64,000 bases of DNA from NCBI GenBank assembly GCA_016716425.1, contig JADJWJ010000020.1:310001-374000 (forward strand), read 5' to 3'. The notes under the pieces were generated by a model, which saw only the letters and a list, made by a program, of their open reading frames with translations, made no database searches and had not been told where the DNA came from. Source of the stretch: Betaproteobacteria bacterium (lineage in GTDB: Bacteria > Pseudomonadota > Gammaproteobacteria > Burkholderiales > Casimicrobiaceae). Made by a program: the position numbers and the translations under genes. This document shows positions 55,928 to 63,669 of the stretch, one piece after another. The stretch's first letter is position 1. Each line of letters opens with the position of its first letter.

Positions 55928-57298
55928 TTGTCCGCTGGAGCCCGAACGGCTGCCGCGGAGGCGCGTCACCGCCCACGCCGCCGCGCCTACCGCCATCACC
56001 AGCACGCACACGTGCAGCGCGTTGCGGCTCGCGGCGTAGCTCACGCTGGAGTAGAACAGGAACGCGCACACGGCCATGAACACGAGCGGTGTGACGGGGT
56101 AGAGCGGGACGCGGAACGGCCGCGGGGTGTCGCGATCGCGCACGCGCAGCACGAAGAGCGCGGCTCCGACCAGCGTCAGGAAGCCCCAGAACACCGGCGC
56201 GGTGAACTCGACCATCGCCTCGAAGCCGTCCTTCTCCAGCGCGCCGAAGCCGATCAGCGCCAGCGCCAGCCCGCCCTGCAGCAGGAACGCCTGCGTCGGC
56301 GTGCCGCGCGCCGCATTCCAGCCGCCGAGCAACCGCAGGGCGGGCCAGTCGCGGCCCAGCGCGTAGTTGCTGCGGGCGCCGACCAGCATCGTCGCGTTGA
56401 TCGACGTCAGCGTGGCGACGGCGACGAACGCCGCGAGCGCCTCGCCCGCCCGTGCGCCGAACGCGCGCGCGACGAGGTCCGCCGGCGCCGCCTTGCTGGC
56501 GGCGAGCGCCGACTGCCCGAGCCCGTGCAGCAGCGCGGCGTTGACCGCGACGTACAGCGCCGTGAGCACGAGCACGCTCACGACCAGCGTCGCGAGGATC
56601 GCACGGCGGCCGCCCGCGACCTCCGCCGAGACGTACGCGGCCTCGTTCCAGCCCCCGTAGGTCAGCAGCACGAACACCATCGCGAAGCCGAGTGCGCCGG
56701 ACGCCGGCGTCGATGCGAACCACGACGTCGCGCCCGGCGCGGCCGGCGCGACGACGAGCCCGGCCACGACGATGACGACGAGCCCGGCGACCTCGAACGC
56801 CGTGAGCCAGTTCTGCGTGCGCGACGACACGGCGAGGCTGGCGACGTTGACCAGCGTCAGCGCCACGACGAGCAGCGCCGCCCACAGCGCGGACGAGCGC
56901 GGTCCGAGGTCGACGAGGCGCGTCGCGTAATCGCCGAACACGAACGCGAGCAGCGCGATCGACCCGGTGTTGATCACCGTCGCCCGCGCCCAGCCGTAGA
57001 GGAAGGACACGTCGCGGCCGAACGCCCGCGTGAGGAAGTGGTAGTCGCCGCCGGCGTGCGGATACGTCGCCGCGAGTTCCGCGTAGCACAGCGCACCGAT
57101 CAGCGAGATCACCCCGCCGGCAATCCACGCGGCGAGCGCCCAGCCACCGTCTCCGGCGATCTGCGCGACCAGCGGCGGGGTGCGGAAGATGCCCGCCCCG
57201 ATGACGATGCCGACGACGATCGCGACCGCGTCGCGCCGCCGCAGCAGCGCGCGCGGCCCGTCCTGAGGCTGCCCGGCGGACGCCTCGCTCACCGGCAC
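55913..57298 (-). CDS. APC-family amino acid permease
   Basis: The 461-residue product is a 12-span permease of the amino acid-polyamine-organocation family. It opens with RRRDAVAIVVGIVIGAGIFR, the substrate-site signature of the first helix, then ALCYAELAATYPHAGGDYHF, FVLLTYGGWNEAAYVSAEVA and LTSINATMLVGARSNYALGR. It imports an amino acid or exchanges one for a product. The start is uncertain between GTG 57298 and GTG 57292. The last four residues (GSDP) and the stop come from the 48-bp palindrome. An upstream methyltransferase gene ends 10 bp before and may be co-transcribed. Confidence 0.9.
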   Translation of the reverse strand: MPVSEASAGQPQDGPRALLRRRDAVAIVVGIVIGAGIFRTPPLVAQIAGDGGWALAAWIAGGVISLIGALCYAELAATYPHAGGDYHFLTRAFGRDVSFLYGWARATVINTGSIALLAFVFGDYATRLVDLGPRSSALWAALLVVALTLVNVASLAVSSRTQNWLTAFEVAGLVVIVVAGLVVAPAAPGATSWFASTPASGALGFAMVFVLLTYGGWNEAAYVSAEVAGGRRAILATLVVSVLVLTALYVAVNAALLHGLGQSALAASKAAPADLVARAFGARAGEALAAFVAVATLTSINATMLVGARSNYALGRDWPALRLLGGWNAARGTPTQAFLLQGGLALALIGFGALEKDGFEAMVEFTAPVFWGFLTLVGAALFVLRVRDRDTPRPFRVPLYPVTPLVFMAVCAFLFYSSVSYAASRNALHVCVLVMAVGAAAWAVTRLRGSRSGSSGQGSDP

Positions 57299-57308
57299 GC
57301 CCGCAGGC

Positions 57309-57977
57309 TCACCGCGTGCCGCTCGCCGGCCGCGCCGGCACCGTGTACAGGTAGAGCGACGTGCTGCGCCGGCCCGTGTAGTCGTGCTTTTCCGGCACGT
57401 CGAGCGCGACCACGCGCTCGGCGGCCCACCCGCGGAACGGGTAGTCGTGCGAGACGACGCGGGTGCCCGGCGCGAGCTCGCGCAGCAACTTCGCCTCGAG
57501 CCGGTCCATCGCGATCGGCAGCAGGTAGACGGTGACGACCGTGGCCTCGCGGACGTCGGTGTCGAAGAGGTCGCGCACGTGGAACCGGACGCGATTGGCC
57601 GCGCCTGACTCGTGCGCCTTCCGGGTCGCGTAATCGACGAGCACCGGGTCGATGTCGACGCCGAAGCCGCCGCGCGCACCGAATTTCAAGACTGCCGCGA
57701 GCACGAGCCGGCCGTCGCCCGAGCCCAGGTCGATGACAAAATCCACCGGGCCGACGCGGGCCAGCGCCAGCATCGCATCGACGACGGGCATCGGCGTCGC
57801 CACGAACGGCGCCACCAGCGCGGCCGGAACCTCGGCGCCGCGCTCGATCGTCGTCGGCGGATTGTCGCGGCGCTCGGCCAGGTCCGCCGCCGGTCCGGCC
57901 GCGACGGCGAGCGCGGCGGGCAGCGCGGCGAGCCACGCGGCGCAGCGGCGTAGCGCCGGGCCGGTTATCCTGTGCAT
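57309..57977 (-). CDS. SAM-dependent methyltransferase with signal peptide
   Basis: The product of 222 residues has a class I methyltransferase fold: VDFVIDLGSGDGRLVLAAVL (motif I), GFGVDIDPVLVDYATRKAHE (acidic loop), FHVRDLFDTDVREATVVTVY and LLRELAPGTRVVSHDYPFRG. A hydrophobic leader (CAAWLAALPAALAVAAGPAA) makes it look exported, which is unusual for an enzyme needing S-adenosylmethionine. ATG 57977 and ATG 57992 are both in frame; all longer frames read through the minisatellite. The substrate is unknown. The leader could also be a membrane anchor with the enzyme facing the cytoplasm. Confidence 0.83.
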   Translation of the reverse strand: MHRITGPALRRCAAWLAALPAALAVAAGPAADLAERRDNPPTTIERGAEVPAALVAPFVATPMPVVDAMLALARVGPVDFVIDLGSGDGRLVLAAVLKFGARGGFGVDIDPVLVDYATRKAHESGAANRVRFHVRDLFDTDVREATVVTVYLLPIAMDRLEAKLLRELAPGTRVVSHDYPFRGWAAERVVALDVPEKHDYTGRRSTSLYLYTVPARPASGTR

Positions 57978-58327
57978 GCCATGGATTCCCATCGCCGCGC
58001 AGTGTACCGCCCGCGTGAGCCCGAAGGGCCGCCCCCCGAAGGGCCGCCCCGAGGGCGAACACCGGAGCGCGCAGCGCGAAGGTATCGTTCGAAGCCCGAA
58101 GGGCCGCCCCGAGGGCGAACACCGGAGCGCGCAGCGCGAAGGTATCGTTCGAAGCCCGAAGGGCCGCCCCGAGGGCGAACACCGGAGCGCGCAGCGCGAA
58201 GGTATCGTTCGAAGCCCGACGGGCCGCCCCGAGGGCGAACACCGGAGCGCGCAGCGCGAAGGTATCGTTCGAAGCCCGAAGGGCCGCCCCGAGGGCGAAC
58301 ACCGGAGCGCAGCGCGAAGGCACACCA
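57978..58327. other. Divergent intergenic region filled by a minisatellite
   Basis: This 350-bp region separates the methyltransferase and DUF3667 genes. Nearly all of it is the 60-bp repeat array, so both promoters must lie inside or beside the repeats. Confidence 0.6.
58019..58320. repeat. Minisatellite, about five 60-bp units
   Basis: Units beginning GAAGGGCCGCCCCGAGGGCG and ending GGTATCGTTCGAAGCCC recur every 60 bp from about 58038. Units 1, 2 and 3 match almost exactly, unit 4 differs by one base in its flank (CCGAC for CCGAA), and the last is shortened by 2 bp. Because 60 is a multiple of 3 and no stop occurs, it makes long false frames on both strands. Each unit contains GGGCCGCCC-type symmetry. 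Confidence 0.92.
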
Positions 58328-59365
58328 GTGAGCCCGCCCGCTGACGAGGCCGACCGCGCGCCTGCGCAGACGCCGGCACCGGCGTGCCGCAATTGCGGCG
58401 TTGCCGCGCCCGATCACTTCTGCCCGAACTGCGGGCAGGAAACGAGGATCGCGCTGCCGACGTTCGCGGCCTTCATGCGCGACGCGGCCGGCCGCTACGT
58501 CGCGCTCGACGGCCGCATGTGGCGCACGCTGTTCGCGCTCGTCGCACGTCCCGGCTTCCTGACGCAGGAGTACTTCGCCGGACGCCGCCGCCGCTACATC
58601 CGGCCGGCGCGGCTGTTCCTCGTCCTCTGGCTGCTGCTGTTCGCCGTCGTCGGCCTGTTGCAATCGCCGGCGGACCTGGGCGAGGAGCTGGTGTTCGTCG
58701 ACCGCGCGGAGGACGCCGCGACGAGGGCCGGGGATGGGGGCGCAAAGGCGAGCGGCGCACCGGCGGAGCAGGGCGCTGCGCCACTCGGCGCCGCTGCGGG
58801 CAACGCCTTGGAAAGCGTGCCCGGAGGAGGCGACGGCGGGAAGGACACGCGAATCGCGCTGGACGAAGACCTCAACCTCATCCTGCGGCTCGACGGAGCC
58901 GACCTGCCGATCCCCGAGCAGCTGCGCAAGCGCTACGACCAGTTCAAGAAGCTGCCGCGCGACGCCAAGGCCGAGCGCCTGTACGCCGGCATGCTGCGTT
59001 ACGGCCCGTACGCGGCGGCGGCGCTGCTGCCGGCGTTCGCGCTGCTGCTCAAGCTCGCGTATCTCGGGCGCCGGGGCCGGTACCCGGGCCGGCCGCACCG
59101 GTACTCGGAGCACCTCGTGTACAGCGCGCATGTCCACGCGTTCGCGGCGGTCGCGCTCCTCGCGCTCGTGCTCGCCCCATTCGAGCTGGTGCGCGTCGCA
59201 CTGTTCGCGTGGATCGTCTACTACCTGATCCGCGCACGCCAGGTCGTCTATCGCGGCCGCTGGTGGGCGAACCTGCTGCGCACGTTCGTGATCGCCATCG
59301 CCTACCTGACGCTGCTGGGCTTCGCGATCGCGGGGCTGGTCGCGGTGGCCGTGCTGCTGCGCTGA
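58328..59365 (+). CDS. DUF3667 family membrane protein
   Basis: The 345-residue product has an N-terminal zinc-ribbon-like pair, CRNCGVAAPDHFCPNCGQET, then the DUF3667 motif LFALVARPGFLTQEYFAGRR and RYIRPARLFLVLWLLLFAVV, a variable soluble segment, and four hydrophobic helices to the C-terminus. Function is unknown in the family. Translation seems to start at GTG 58328, right after the minisatellite; the preceding bases (GAAGGCACACCA) form only a weak ribosome site. Changes in repeat number could affect its expression, which is inference. Confidence 0.88.
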   Translation: MSPPADEADRAPAQTPAPACRNCGVAAPDHFCPNCGQETRIALPTFAAFMRDAAGRYVALDGRMWRTLFALVARPGFLTQEYFAGRRRRYIRPARLFLVLWLLLFAVVGLLQSPADLGEELVFVDRAEDAATRAGDGGAKASGAPAEQGAAPLGAAAGNALESVPGGGDGGKDTRIALDEDLNLILRLDGADLPIPEQLRKRYDQFKKLPRDAKAERLYAGMLRYGPYAAAALLPAFALLLKLAYLGRRGRYPGRPHRYSEHLVYSAHVHAFAAVALLALVLAPFELVRVALFAWIVYYLIRARQVVYRGRWWANLLRTFVIAIAYLTLLGFAIAGLVAVAVLLR

Positions 59366-59375
59366 GGAACCGCGA

Positions 59376-59684
59376 TCAGCGGCAGGCAGCCGCGGCTTCC
59401 TCCCGGAAGCGCGCGAGCCGTGTCGCGTGCCGGGCACGCCGGCGCTCGCCGTCGGACACCGCGTCGTCGATGCGCGCGCAGGCGCTCTTCGACGCGCAGG
59501 TCTCGCGGGCGCGCTGCGCCCGGGCGATCGCCTCGCCGGTTTCCGCGAGCGCACGCTCCTCACGCGCGACCTTCTTGCGCGCGTTGTCGCACGGCTTCGA
59601 CGTGGCCGGCGGCGCCGACTGCGCGAGCGCGTTGCCGGTCAACGCGAGCACGAGCGCCAGCGCGAGCGCGCCGGCGCGACTCAC
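59376..59684 (-). CDS. Small exported helical protein
   Basis: The 102-residue product starts VSRAGALALALVLALTGNAL with a signal peptide (to ALAQ) and continues as a charged helical segment with four cysteines (SKPCDNARKK, RARETCASKSACARIDD and a near-terminal AACR). GTG 59684 overlaps the stop of the TRAP binding-protein gene (GTGA), so it is co-translated with it. No family is recognised; two disulfides in the periplasm are plausible. Confidence 0.65.
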   Translation of the reverse strand: MSRAGALALALVLALTGNALAQSAPPATSKPCDNARKKVAREERALAETGEAIARAQRARETCASKSACARIDDAVSDGERRRARHATRLARFREEAAAACR

Positions 59685-60715
59685 TTCTTCTCGTACCTGG
59701 CGATGGCCTCGCGCGCCGACTTGAGCAGCGCCGCGCCGTCGTGACCCTTCGCCGAGACGTCCTTGACCCAGTCGTCGGCCAGAAACGCGGTCGCCTTCTG
59801 CCAGGTTTCGAGTTCGGCGGCCGGGATCACGTAGAATGTGTTGCCGCGGTCGACGGCGAGCTTGCGCGCCGGCGGCGCGGACGCATCCCACTGCGCGCCC
59901 ATCTGCTTCGCGAGCGACGCGCCCGAATTGGCGTCGATCACACGCTTCAGGTCCGGCGGGAGGCTGTCGTACTTCGCCTGGTTCATCGCCAGGATGAACA
60001 CCGCCGTGTACAGCGCGCGCGACTTCGGGTCGGTCTCGCTCTCGAACTTCGTGAGCTCGTGGGCCTTGATCGACGGGATGACCTCCCACGGCAGCAGGTA
60101 GCCGTCGATCACGCCCTTGGCGATCGACTCGGCGAGCGCCGGCAGCGGCATTCCGACGGGCGTGGCGCCGAGCGCCGCGAGCATCTTGTTGGTCTGCCGC
60201 GTCGGTGCGCGCATGCGCAGGCCCTTGAAGTCGGCCATCACCTTGATCTGCCGCGGGTTGGTGTGGATGTAGCCGTTGTCGTGCACGTTGACGGCGAGCG
60301 CCTTGATGCCCGGGAACTCCCGGTGGCCGACCTGCGCGTAGTAATCCCACGCCGCCTGGCTCGTCGCCTCGGCGCTGCTCGACATGAACGGCAGCTCGAA
60401 CACCTCCATCAGCGGGAACCGGCCGGCCGTGTAGCCGGGCAGCGTCCAGACGATGTCGGCCACGCCGTCTTTCGCCTGGTCGATGAGGTTGGCCGGCGTG
60501 CCCCCCAACTGCATCGATGGATAGATCTGGCAGCGCATCTTCCCGCCGGAGTCCTTTGCGATCTTCTCGCACCACGGCGTCAGGATCGTCGACGGCGGCA
60601 TCGCGCCGGGCGGCCAGAAGTGGTGGACCTTCAGCACCACGTCCTGCGCGGCGGCCGAAAGGGAGACGAGCGCGGCGGCGGCCAGCGCGACAAGTGTCTT
60701 GGGTACGGAATGCAT
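59681..60715 (-). CDS. TRAP transporter substrate-binding protein (DctP type)
   Basis: The 344-residue periplasmic protein has a signal peptide (AALVSLSAAAQD) and the DctP pattern: VLKVHHFWPPGAMPPSTILT, YPSMQLGGTPANLIDQAKDG, ELPFMSSSAEATSQAAWDYY, MADFKGLRMRAPTRQTNKML and ALGATPVGMPLPALAESIAK with GVIDGYLLPWEVIP. The arginine that contacts carboxylate ligands is in LRMRAPTR. It should bind an organic acid. The membrane subunits (DctQ, DctM) are not next to it in this window. GGAGAG precedes the ATG at 60715. Confidence 0.92.
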   Translation of the reverse strand: MHSVPKTLVALAAAALVSLSAAAQDVVLKVHHFWPPGAMPPSTILTPWCEKIAKDSGGKMRCQIYPSMQLGGTPANLIDQAKDGVADIVWTLPGYTAGRFPLMEVFELPFMSSSAEATSQAAWDYYAQVGHREFPGIKALAVNVHDNGYIHTNPRQIKVMADFKGLRMRAPTRQTNKMLAALGATPVGMPLPALAESIAKGVIDGYLLPWEVIPSIKAHELTKFESETDPKSRALYTAVFILAMNQAKYDSLPPDLKRVIDANSGASLAKQMGAQWDASAPPARKLAVDRGNTFYVIPAAELETWQKATAFLADDWVKDVSAKGHDGAALLKSAREAIARYEKK

Positions 60716-60844
60716 GGGACTCTCCGGGAAGCGGTCGCAGCGTGGGCGGAACGCGCCGAGTTTGATCGGCGGCAAGGCGGACCAGTTTAGCAAAGTCGTA
60801 TGCTGATACGGCCTGCAGGGCCGGGGCATTTGCGGCGCTGCAAA

Positions 60845-60869
60845 ATAGTTGAGTAAATTGATCGGATAT
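60845..60869 (+). promoter_or_regulatory. IscR-like site overlapping the cysE promoter
   Basis: A 25-bp sequence starting ATAGTTGAGTAAATT and ending GATCGGATAT resembles the IscR type 1 binding pattern. It overlaps a promoter TTGAGT (60849-60854)-N17-CATAAT (60872-60877). The predicted transcript start falls at about the cysE ATG, so the message may have almost no leader. Confidence 0.6.
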
Positions 60870-60883
60870 GGCATAATCCACGC

Positions 60884-61639
60884 ATGTTCGCCCGGCTCCG
60901 CGAAGACATCGCCGTCGTGTTCGACCGCGACCCTGCGGCGCGCAGCCGCTGGGAGGTGCTCACCTGCTATCCCGGTCTGCACGCGCTGGTCTGGCACCGC
61001 GTGGTGACGCACCGGCTGTGGCGCGCGGGATTGCGCTGGCTCGCGCGCTGGCTCGCGCACGGCAGCCGTTTCCTGACCGGCATCGAGATCCACCCGGGCG
61101 CGACGATCGGGCGCCGCGTGTTCATCGACCACGGGATGGGGATCGTGATCGGCGAGACCGCCGAGATCGGCGATGACTGCACGCTCTATCACGGCGTGAC
61201 GCTGGGCGGGACGTCGTGGAACAAGGGCAAGCGCCACCCGACGCTGGCGCGCGGGGTCGTCATTGGCGCCGGGGCCAAGATCCTGGGGCCGATCCTCGTC
61301 GGCGACGGCGCCAAGATCGGCTGCAACGCGGTGGTCGTCCGCGACGTGCCGCCCGGCGCGACGGCGGTCGGCATCCCGGCGCGGATCGTCACGGCGCAGG
61401 ACCAGGAGCGGCGCGAGGCGCAGGCGACCAAGTTGGGCTTTTCCGCCTATGCGATCGCGGCGGACATGAACGACCCGATGGTCCGCGCCATCCACCAGCT
61501 GCTCGACCACGCGGCGGCCAGCGACGAGCGGATCGACCGGCTGGTGGCCCAGCTCGCGCGCGACGGGGTGGCGTGCGGCGATGCCAAGGCGACCGCCGAC
61601 GGCTTCGACCCGAAGCAGATCAACAAGATGTTGGAGTGA
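60884..61639 (+). CDS. cysE: Serine O-acetyltransferase CysE
   Basis: The 251-residue product begins MFARLREDIAVVFDRDPAAR and has the left-handed helix repeats of the family: GIEIHPGATIGRRVFIDHGM, GIVIGETAEIGDDCTLYHGV, TLGGTSWNKGKRHPTL and VVIGAGAKILGPILVGDGAK, then GIPARIV. It makes O-acetylserine, the carbon skeleton for cysteine. This short form beside iscR is typical of betaproteobacteria and ties cysteine supply to iron-sulfur cluster assembly. The C-terminal extension DGFDPKQINKMLE differs from the E. coli tail that binds cysteine synthase. Confidence 0.95.
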   Translation: MFARLREDIAVVFDRDPAARSRWEVLTCYPGLHALVWHRVVTHRLWRAGLRWLARWLAHGSRFLTGIEIHPGATIGRRVFIDHGMGIVIGETAEIGDDCTLYHGVTLGGTSWNKGKRHPTLARGVVIGAGAKILGPILVGDGAKIGCNAVVVRDVPPGATAVGIPARIVTAQDQERREAQATKLGFSAYAIAADMNDPMVRAIHQLLDHAAASDERIDRLVAQLARDGVACGDAKATADGFDPKQINKMLE

Positions 61640-61652
61640 ACTTCCCGGTCCA

Positions 61653-61677
61653 TTAGTTGACTAAATCGTTCGGGTAT
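61653..61677 (+). promoter_or_regulatory. IscR-like site upstream of iscR
   Basis: The 25-bp sequence starting TTAGTTGACTAAATCG and ending TTCGGGTAT matches the cysE site at 18 or so positions and fits the IscR type 1 pattern. It covers a likely -35 TTGACT with CAGAAT 17 bp later. It lies about 95 bp before iscR, as expected for autorepression. Confidence 0.7.
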
Positions 61678-61772
61678 ACCAGAATCGTGTTTGTCGTGGA
61701 CAACCACTTGCCGCCGGCGCCGCGGGCGCCGGGCTCGCCACACGGCGGGCGGGCTTCGGAAAGGAACACACC

Positions 61773-62258
61773 ATGCGCTTGACCACCAAGGGACGGTTCG
61801 CCGTGACGGCGATGATCGACGTGGCAATGTACGGCGGCAACGGGCCGGTGACGCTCGCCGCCGTGTCGGCGCGGCAGCGCATCTCGCTGTCGTACCTCGA
61901 ACAGCTGTTCGGCAAGCTGCGGCGCTCCGGGCTCGTGGACAGCGTGCGCGGTCCGGGCGGCGGCTACAACCTGGCGAAGGCGTCGGACCAGATCTCGGTG
62001 GCCGACGTCATCCTCGCCGTCGACGAGCCGATCGACGCGACGCAGTGCGGCGGCCGCGAGAACTGTCACGACGACCACCGGTGCATGACGCACGATCTGT
62101 GGACGAGCTTGAACGATCACATCTTCGCGTTCCTGTCCGGCGTGACGCTCGCCCAGCTCGTGCGCCAGCAGCCGCAGCGCGGGGAAACGACGGTGCTGCA
62201 GGACCACCGGCGCGCGCCCGCGGGCGCCCCGAAGGAGCCGGCACCCGAGGCCGTCTGA
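61773..62258 (+). CDS. iscR: Iron-sulfur cluster regulator IscR
   Basis: The 161-residue Rrf2-family regulator has the winged helix MRLTTKGRFAVTAMIDVAMY, QRISLSYLEQLFGKLRRSGL and SVRGPGGGYNLAK. The 2Fe-2S ligands are Cys92, Cys98, Cys104 and His107 (CGGRENCHDDHRCMTHDLW). With a cluster bound it represses the isc operon. The tail after residue 140 is Pro/Ala-rich and variable. It is followed 35 bp later by iscS. Confidence 0.97.
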   Translation: MRLTTKGRFAVTAMIDVAMYGGNGPVTLAAVSARQRISLSYLEQLFGKLRRSGLVDSVRGPGGGYNLAKASDQISVADVILAVDEPIDATQCGGRENCHDDHRCMTHDLWTSLNDHIFAFLSGVTLAQLVRQQPQRGETTVLQDHRRAPAGAPKEPAPEAV

Positions 62259-62293
62259 AACCATCTCCATCGAACGCCGGAGAACGAAACGCC

Positions 62294-63502
62294 ATGAAGC
62301 TTCCGATCTACCTCGACTACTCGGCGACGACGCCGGTCGACCCGCGCGTCGCGCAGAAGATGGTCGCCTACCTGACCGACGAGTTCGGCAACCCGGCCTC
62401 GCGCTCGCATTCCTACGGCTGGACCGCCGAGGCCGCCGTCGAGGAGGCGCGCGCGCAGGTGGCCGCGCTCGTCAACTGCGACCCGAAGGAGATCGTCTGG
62501 ACGTCGGGCGCGACCGAGTCGATCAACCTCGCGTTGAAGGGCGCCGCGCACTTCTACAAGGACAAGGGGCGCCACCTCGTCACGGTGAAGACCGAGCACA
62601 AGGCCACGCTCGACACGACGCGCGAGCTGGAGCGCGAAGGGTATGAGGTCACGTATCTCGACGTCGACCCGGACGGCCTCGTTCCGGCGGCGAAGTTCGA
62701 GGCGGCGCTGCGCCCGGACACGATCGTCGCGTCGGTGATGCTCGTCAACAACGAGATCGGCGTGATCCAGGACATCGCGGCGATGGGCGAGATCTGCCGC
62801 CGGCGCGGCATCGTGTTCCACGTCGACGCGGCGCAGGCGACCGGCAAGGTGCCGATCGACCTCGCGTCGCTCAAGGTCGACCTGATGTCGTTCTCCGCGC
62901 ACAAGACGTACGGGCCGAAGGGTGTGGGCGCGCTCTACGTCAGGCGCAAGCCGCGCGTGCGGATCGAGGCGCAGATGCACGGCGGCGGCCACGAGCGCGG
63001 CATGCGCTCGGGCACGCTGCCGACGCACCAGATCGTCGGCATGGGCGAGGCGTTCCGCATCGCGAAGGCCGAGATGGCGACCGAGAACGAGCGCATCCGG
63101 ATGCTGCGCGACCGGCTGTGGAAGGGACTGTCGGAGATCGAGGAGGCCTACGTCAACGGCGACATGGACCACCGCGTGCCGCACAACCTCAACGTGAGCT
63201 TCAACTTCGTCGAGGGCGAGTCGCTGATCATGGCGATCAAGGACATCGCGGTGTCGTCGGGCTCGGCCTGCACGTCGGCGTCGCTGGAGCCGTCGTACGT
63301 GCTGCGGGCGCTGGGCCGCAGCGACGAGCTTGCGCACAGCTCCATCCGGTTCACGATCGGCCGCTTCACGACGGAGGCCGAGGTCGACTACACGGTGGAC
63401 CTGCTGAAGCGCAAGGTCGCCAAGCTGCGGGAGCTCTCGCCGCTCTGGGAAATGCACCAGGAAGGCATCGACCTCTCCAAGATCCAGTGGGCGGCACACT
63501 AA
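62294..63502 (+). CDS. iscS: Cysteine desulfurase IscS
   Basis: The 402-residue pyridoxal-phosphate enzyme takes sulfur from cysteine for iron-sulfur clusters, tRNA thiolation and, through FdhD, formate dehydrogenase. It starts MKLPIYLDYSATTPVDPRVA. The PLP lysine is in MSFSAHKTYGPKGVGALYV and the catalytic cysteine in VSSGSACTSASLEPSYVLRA. TSGATESINLALKGAA and HVDAAQATGKVPIDL are further cofactor-site motifs. Length and C-terminus (EGIDLSKIQWAAH) are typical, and the last residues bind IscU. Confidence 0.97.
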   Translation: MKLPIYLDYSATTPVDPRVAQKMVAYLTDEFGNPASRSHSYGWTAEAAVEEARAQVAALVNCDPKEIVWTSGATESINLALKGAAHFYKDKGRHLVTVKTEHKATLDTTRELEREGYEVTYLDVDPDGLVPAAKFEAALRPDTIVASVMLVNNEIGVIQDIAAMGEICRRRGIVFHVDAAQATGKVPIDLASLKVDLMSFSAHKTYGPKGVGALYVRRKPRVRIEAQMHGGGHERGMRSGTLPTHQIVGMGEAFRIAKAEMATENERIRMLRDRLWKGLSEIEEAYVNGDMDHRVPHNLNVSFNFVEGESLIMAIKDIAVSSGSACTSASLEPSYVLRALGRSDELAHSSIRFTIGRFTTEAEVDYTVDLLKRKVAKLRELSPLWEMHQEGIDLSKIQWAAH

Positions 63503-63669
63503 AAGCGGTCGCTGAAGATCTCGCCGAAAGGCGTGGCGAGATTTTCATCGAGAACAGCAGTCAGCGCGAAAGCTTCGGGCGGCCGGGCGCTTTCGCGGGG
63601 AAAGAGCTACGAAGAACCGAGCGCGCACGCGCGGCGGCTTCGTGAAGGCGCAAGGTCGAGGAGAACGAG

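Noticed and set aside
58019..58320. CRISPR-like regular repeats
   Set aside because: The whole 60-bp unit is repeated without unique spacers, and there are no cas genes, so it is a minisatellite.
57965..59563. Long minus-strand frame with repeated FALRAPVFALGAALRASNDT units
   Set aside because: It is the minisatellite read in frame plus the shadow of the DUF3667 gene. It has no start signal or family resemblance.
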